Shown piece by piece: positions 61,009-64,000 of a stretch of DNA of 64,000 bases (position 1 is the stretch's first letter; each line of letters opens with the position of its first letter). The DNA is taken from contig NZ_LIPD01000009.1 of the NCBI RefSeq assembly GCF_001905545.1, positions 461,576 through 525,575 of the forward strand. The letters run 5' to 3'. The stretch comes from Streptomyces sp. CB02056. GTDB taxonomy: Bacteria > Actinomycetota > Actinomycetes > Streptomycetales > Streptomycetaceae. The position numbers and the translations under genes were made by a program. The notes below the pieces were generated by a model. It was not told the DNA's origin. It did not search any database and was given only the letters and a program-made list of their open reading frames with translations.

Positions 61009-61421
61009 TGCGTGCCGCTCTCCGCCGCAGGGGCGACCGGGGGTCGATGAGCGTGAGCCTCGCCATCGTCTTCCCGGTCGTCCTGCTGCTCGTCCTGCTC
61101 GTCGTCCAGGCCGCGCTGTGGTGGTACGACCGGCAGGTCGCGCTCACGGCCGCCCGCGAGGGCGTGGACGCCGGACGGGTGCAGGGCAGCGCGACGGACG
61201 GCGAGAAGAACGAGGCGGCCCAGCGGCAGGCCCGCGACTTCCTCGACCGGCAGGGCGTGCACGGGTACACGGTGCGGACCGACGGCAGCACGGCGCAGAC
61301 CATCCGGGTCACCGTGCGGCTGACCCCGCCGCTGCTGATACCCGGGCTCAAGGCGCCCGACATCACCCAGTTCGCCGAGGCGCCCCGCGAGCGCTTCGTA
61401 CCACCGGCGGTGACACCGTGA
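61005..61421 (+). CDS. TadE-like pseudopilin
   Basis: 138 residues. RGSMSVSLAIVFPVVLLLVLLVVQAALWW is the TadE-type N-terminal helix, where the usual Glu at +5 is replaced (RGSMSVSL), followed by an Ala/Arg-rich helix (ALTAAREGVDAGRVQG) and a small beta domain. GTG at 61005 (or the adjacent ATG at 61008) overlaps the prepilin stop. Its own stop overlaps the next GTG. Minor pilin or assembly role. Confidence 0.88.
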   Translation: MMRAALRRRGDRGSMSVSLAIVFPVVLLLVLLVVQAALWWYDRQVALTAAREGVDAGRVQGSATDGEKNEAAQRQARDFLDRQGVHGYTVRTDGSTAQTIRVTVRLTPPLLIPGLKAPDITQFAEAPRERFVPPAVTP

Positions 61422-61903
61422 CGGACGCGCTGCGGACACCGGGCCCACGGCGGCGGTGGTCGGGGCTCCGGTCGCGACCGCGCAGGCCGGACCGGGGCGG
61501 GATCGCGATCGAGGCGGCGATCGTCGTGCCGGGGGTGGTCGGGCTGGTCCTGCTGGCCGTCGCCGCCGGACGGGTGCAGACCACGGCCGGCACCGTGGAG
61601 GCCGCCGCGCGGGCCGGGGCCCGGACCGCCTCCCTGCAGCGCAGCGTGGACGGGATGGACCAGCCGGCCAGGGACTCCGCCCTCGCGACGCTGCGCCAGC
61701 AGGGCGTGTGGTGCCGCGACGGGGACGTGCGGGTCGGCAAGGGGGAGCTGAACCTGCCCGGCGGACCGGTCACGACCGTCACCGTCACGGTGGTCTGCGA
61801 CGTGGAGCTGGCCGACCTGCTCGGCGGACCGTCCGGGATACCCGTGACGAAGCACCTCGTCGGCGAGTTCACCTCGGTGGTGGACCGTTACCGGGGCACA
61901 TGA
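61418..61903 (+). CDS. TadE/TadF-like pseudopilin
   Basis: 161 residues. The helix RGGIAIEAAIVVPGVVGLVLLAVAAGRV has the expected Gly and Glu(+5) of a prepilin-like start (G-IAIE), then VEAAARAGARTASLQ and a beta-rich region with paired cysteines (GVWCRDG, TVVCDVEL) that could form a disulfide. GTG at 61418 overlaps the preceding stop (GTGA). Together with its neighbour it makes the usual two-pseudopilin set of actinobacterial Tad loci. Confidence 0.88.
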   Translation: MTDALRTPGPRRRWSGLRSRPRRPDRGGIAIEAAIVVPGVVGLVLLAVAAGRVQTTAGTVEAAARAGARTASLQRSVDGMDQPARDSALATLRQQGVWCRDGDVRVGKGELNLPGGPVTTVTVTVVCDVELADLLGGPSGIPVTKHLVGEFTSVVDRYRGT

Positions 61904-62066
61904 CAGCGCGCGGCGCCGTCACCGGGAAGACAGGGGATTGGAGACGGCCCGTGCGGGGGAGACGCAAGCGGAGAGCGCTCGGGGGATGGCGGAACGGTAC
62001 CGAGCGGCGCCCGGTGGGGGCCGGTGGGGAGAGCGTCGTGCGAAGTGGGGGGAGGGGACGGAAGTG

Positions 62067-62513
62067 GTGAGCCGTCTGCGGCGACGGCTGTCGGCGCGCC
62101 GGTCCGACCGGGGCGCGGTGGCCCTCTTCGTGGCGATCTGCGCGGCCTACGTCGTGCTCGTCATCGCCCTGGTGATCGACGCCGGCGGCCGGCTGCGGGT
62201 CGCCGAGCGGACCGACGCCTACGCCCTGGAGGCCGCGCGGGTCGGCGGCCAGCAGCTCGACCGGGCGGCCGTCCTCCAGGGCAAGGGCTTCAAGGTCCAG
62301 GAGAAGTACGTGCGGGACGCCGCCGACGCCTACCTGGGCCTGTACGGCCTGCGGGCGGGCGGCATCGAGTTCTCCGGTGACGGCAGGGTCGTCACCGTCA
62401 CCGTGCAGGCCGACTACCGCCCGGTCCTGCTGGGCGCCCTCGGGGAGCGGAAGGTTACGGGCAAGGGCAGTGCGACCCTCGTCCACGGAGTAGAGAAAGC
62501 GGAGACCGACTGA
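62067..62513 (+). CDS. TadG-like pilus assembly protein
   Basis: 148 residues. RRSDRGAVALFVAICAAYVVLVIALVIDAGGRL is the TadG-type N-terminal helix with trailing DAGG, followed by AYALEAARVGGQQL and a small beta domain. GTG at 62067 has GGGGAGGGG at 62047-62056; an in-frame ATG at 61938 would add a 43-residue charged leader and close the 163-nt gap, so the start is not certain. Its stop shares a base with the next ATG. Confidence 0.85.
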   Translation: MSRLRRRLSARRSDRGAVALFVAICAAYVVLVIALVIDAGGRLRVAERTDAYALEAARVGGQQLDRAAVLQGKGFKVQEKYVRDAADAYLGLYGLRAGGIEFSGDGRVVTVTVQADYRPVLLGALGERKVTGKGSATLVHGVEKAETD

Positions 62514-64000
62514 TGGCCGCGCCACGTGCCAAGGACCAGGCCCGTACCGCCCAGGCCCGAAACGGCCAGGCCCCCAACGGCCGGGCCGGGACGTCCCATC
62601 GGGCCGGCGGTGCCCGAAGGCCCGCCGCCCCGGCGCCCCGACCACCCCGCGGCCGCGGCCGCGCCGTGATCACCGCGCTCGGCGCGCTGGTCGCCCTGCT
62701 CGCGCTGCTGTTCGGCGTCCCCGCGCTGCTGCTGTACGGCACCGACGCGGTCGCCGGGATGGGCGAGGTCGCCTCGGGCGGGGTGGGCGAGGCGCTCACC
62801 AGTCCGGACGACGGAAGCCTGTTCCTCTGGGCGCTGGTGGTGGTCGGCTGGATCGCCTGGGCCTGCTTCGCGCTCTCCGTCCTGCTGGAGATCCCGGCCC
62901 AGCTGCGCGGCCGGATCGCCCGCCGCATCCCGGCCTTCGGCTGGAGCCAGCGGCTCGCGGCCGGGCTGGTCGGCTCGGTGCTCGCCCTGCTCCCGGTGGC
63001 CGGCTCGGCCTTCGCGGCCGTCCCCGAGCCGAACCACAGCCCGGTCGTCCAGGCGCAGTTGACGCCGGGCGTGCAGCGCGCCGCACTGCCCGCCGCGCAG
63101 GCCGCGCCGGCCCTGACCCCGGCCGCCGAGCAGCAGAGCACGTACACCGTCCGGGACGCCCGGCCGGCCGACAGCCTGTGGTCCATCGCCGAGCGCCAAC
63201 TGGGCTCGGGGGAACGCTGGGTGGAGATCGCCAAGCTCAACGACGGCCGGGTGATGGGCGATTCGGGCATCCGCTTCGACGCCGACCGGCCGATCCAGCC
63301 CGGCTGGGAGCTGCTGATGCCGGCGGACGCCAAGCCGGACGAGGCGAGGACACCGGCGCCGCCCGCCCCGGCCCCCTCGGGCGACCCGGCGCAGGGCGCG
63401 CCGCAGGAGACGCCGCAGAGCGCTCCGCAGTCCGGGACGGAGGCCGGTGGGCCCGGTGGCGCGGGCGGTGCGGCCGGCTCCGGCGGCCAGCGGACCGTCA
63501 CCGTCCAGACCGGGGAGAGCCTGTCGGCCATCGCCCAGCGGGAGCTGGGGGACGGGGAGCAGTGGCCGAAGCTGTTCGAGGCGAACAAGGGGGCGCAGGC
63601 CCCGGACGGGACGCAGCTGACCGACCCGGACGTGGTGGTGCCGGGGATGGTGCTCACCGTTCCGGGGGCGGGGGGTGCCGCACCGGCGCCCGCACCGGCT
63701 CCCGCTGATCAGGCTCCGGCCGACCAGGCCCCGGCCCCCGCGCCGGCCCCCGCCGACCAGGCTCCGGCGCCGGGCGCTCCCGCGCCGGGCGCGCCGCAGT
63801 CGGCCCCGGCGCCCGCGCCCACGCACGCGCCGGCCCACGCGCCCGCCCCCGCCGCGCACGCCGACCCGGCCCCCAGCGACGACTACACCGTCGCCCTCTC
63901 GGCCTCCACCGTCGGCGTCCTGCTCGCGGCCGTCATGGTCGGCGCCGTCGCCCACAAGCGCGGCACCCAGCAGCGCGCCCGCCGCCCCCGGCACCGCATC
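62513..64000 (+). CDS. LysM-domain membrane protein, C-terminally cut by the window
   Basis: 496 residues visible, open at the right edge. A Pro/Arg/Ala-rich start is followed by three membrane helices (ALGALVALLALLFGVPALLL, LFLWALVVVGWIAWACFALSVLL, LAAGLVGSVLALLPVAGSAF). Two LysM peptidoglycan-binding repeats follow (YTVRDARPADSLWSIAERQLG... and VTVQTGESLSAIAQRELGDG...), then a long Pro/Ala stretch and a fourth helix (VALSASTVGVLLAAVMVGAV). In related loci such proteins often continue into a bacterial transcriptional activator domain; that part is not visible. It probably ties the Tad machine to the cell wall. Confidence 0.88.
   Translation, partial: MAAPRAKDQARTAQARNGQAPNGRAGTSHRAGGARRPAAPAPRPPRGRGRAVITALGALVALLALLFGVPALLLYGTDAVAGMGEVASGGVGEALTSPDDGSLFLWALVVVGWIAWACFALSVLLEIPAQLRGRIARRIPAFGWSQRLAAGLVGSVLALLPVAGSAFAAVPEPNHSPVVQAQLTPGVQRAALPAAQAAPALTPAAEQQSTYTVRDARPADSLWSIAERQLGSGERWVEIAKLNDGRVMGDSGIRFDADRPIQPGWELLMPADAKPDEARTPAPPAPAPSGDPAQGAPQETPQSAPQSGTEAGGPGGAGGAAGSGGQRTVTVQTGESLSAIAQRELGDGEQWPKLFEANKGAQAPDGTQLTDPDVVVPGMVLTVPGAGGAAPAPAPAPADQAPADQAPAPAPAPADQAPAPGAPAPGAPQSAPAPAPTHAPAHAPAPAAHADPAPSDDYTVALSASTVGVLLAAVMVGAVAHKRGTQQRARRPRHRI

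Noticed and set aside
1-64000. tRNA, rRNA, insertion sequences, prophage genes or secondary-metabolite synthases.
   Set aside because: None recognised by eye on either strand; a tRNAscan or profile search could not be run, so a small RNA could still have been missed.

Overview
This is a GC-rich (roughly 70 percent or more) chromosomal window with strong G/C wobble bias, many GTG starts and 4-nt ATGA/GTGA gene overlaps. Gene content and order point to Streptomycetaceae (Streptomyces or Kitasatospora). No rRNA, tRNA, CRISPR array, insertion sequence or prophage was recognised. Most of the window reads as vertically inherited metabolism, with a few accessory or degraded loci.

Positions 1-11.4 kb hold the oxidative purine (ureide) pathway and glyoxylate salvage. 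Urate oxidase (cut by the left edge), 5-hydroxyisourate hydrolase and OHCU decarboxylase turn urate into allantoin. Allantoinase and allantoicase take allantoin to ureidoglycolate and urea. Hydroxypyruvate isomerase, tartronate semialdehyde reductase and glycerate kinase carry the glyoxylate-derived carbon to phosphoglycerate. A catalase removes the peroxide made by uricase. Two regulators lie here (an HTH protein coupled to a small thiamine-binding-like protein, and an IclR protein). Three promoters in this block share one operator-like motif. Positions 17.3-26.5 kb complete the scheme with a three-subunit xanthine dehydrogenase, its XdhC maturation factor, an AzgA-type purine permease and a divergent PucR regulator. 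Glyoxylate carboligase, ureidoglycolate lyase and urease are not in the window.

Between the two purine blocks (11.6-16.3 kb) lies a tight four-gene operon: a PF10118-like helical protein with diiron-type Glu/His motifs, a ferredoxin-reductase with plant-type 2Fe-2S domain, an M24-fold protein, and an alpha/beta-hydrolase fused to a short-chain dehydrogenase. An orphan VapB antitoxin and a LysE-type exporter follow.

Positions 26.6-35.8 kb hold a membrane-anchored esterase, a sugar ABC importer with a ROK kinase, a secreted gamma-glutamyltransferase, exonuclease III and a small secreted protein. Positions 36-53 kb are mixed: a YhhN-family membrane protein, an orphan gene that looks like a JetA fragment fused to a whole JetB (type II Wadjet anti-plasmid components), a BCCT transporter, a MerR regulator beside a degraded stretch, a Tat-type sulfite-oxidase-like molybdoenzyme, TetR, acyl-CoA thioesterase II, a SWIM zinc-finger protein paired with a large helical protein, a metallo-beta-lactamase-fold hydrolase ending in a perfect AT-rich palindrome, a MaoC hydratase, a PPOX-class protein and an unrecognised protein resembling a catalytically dead caspase fold.

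Positions 53.2-64 kb are a Tad/Flp pilus locus in one direction: two secreted leaders, CpaB/SAF, a TadZ-like ATPase, TadA, TadB, TadC, a Flp-type prepilin, two TadE-like pseudopilins, a TadG-like protein and a LysM membrane protein cut by the right edge. Strongest items for a second look: the JetA-JetB fusion, the shared purine operator, the palindrome at 49.5 kb, the hydrolase-SDR fusion operon, the SWIM pair and the pseudo-caspase candidate.
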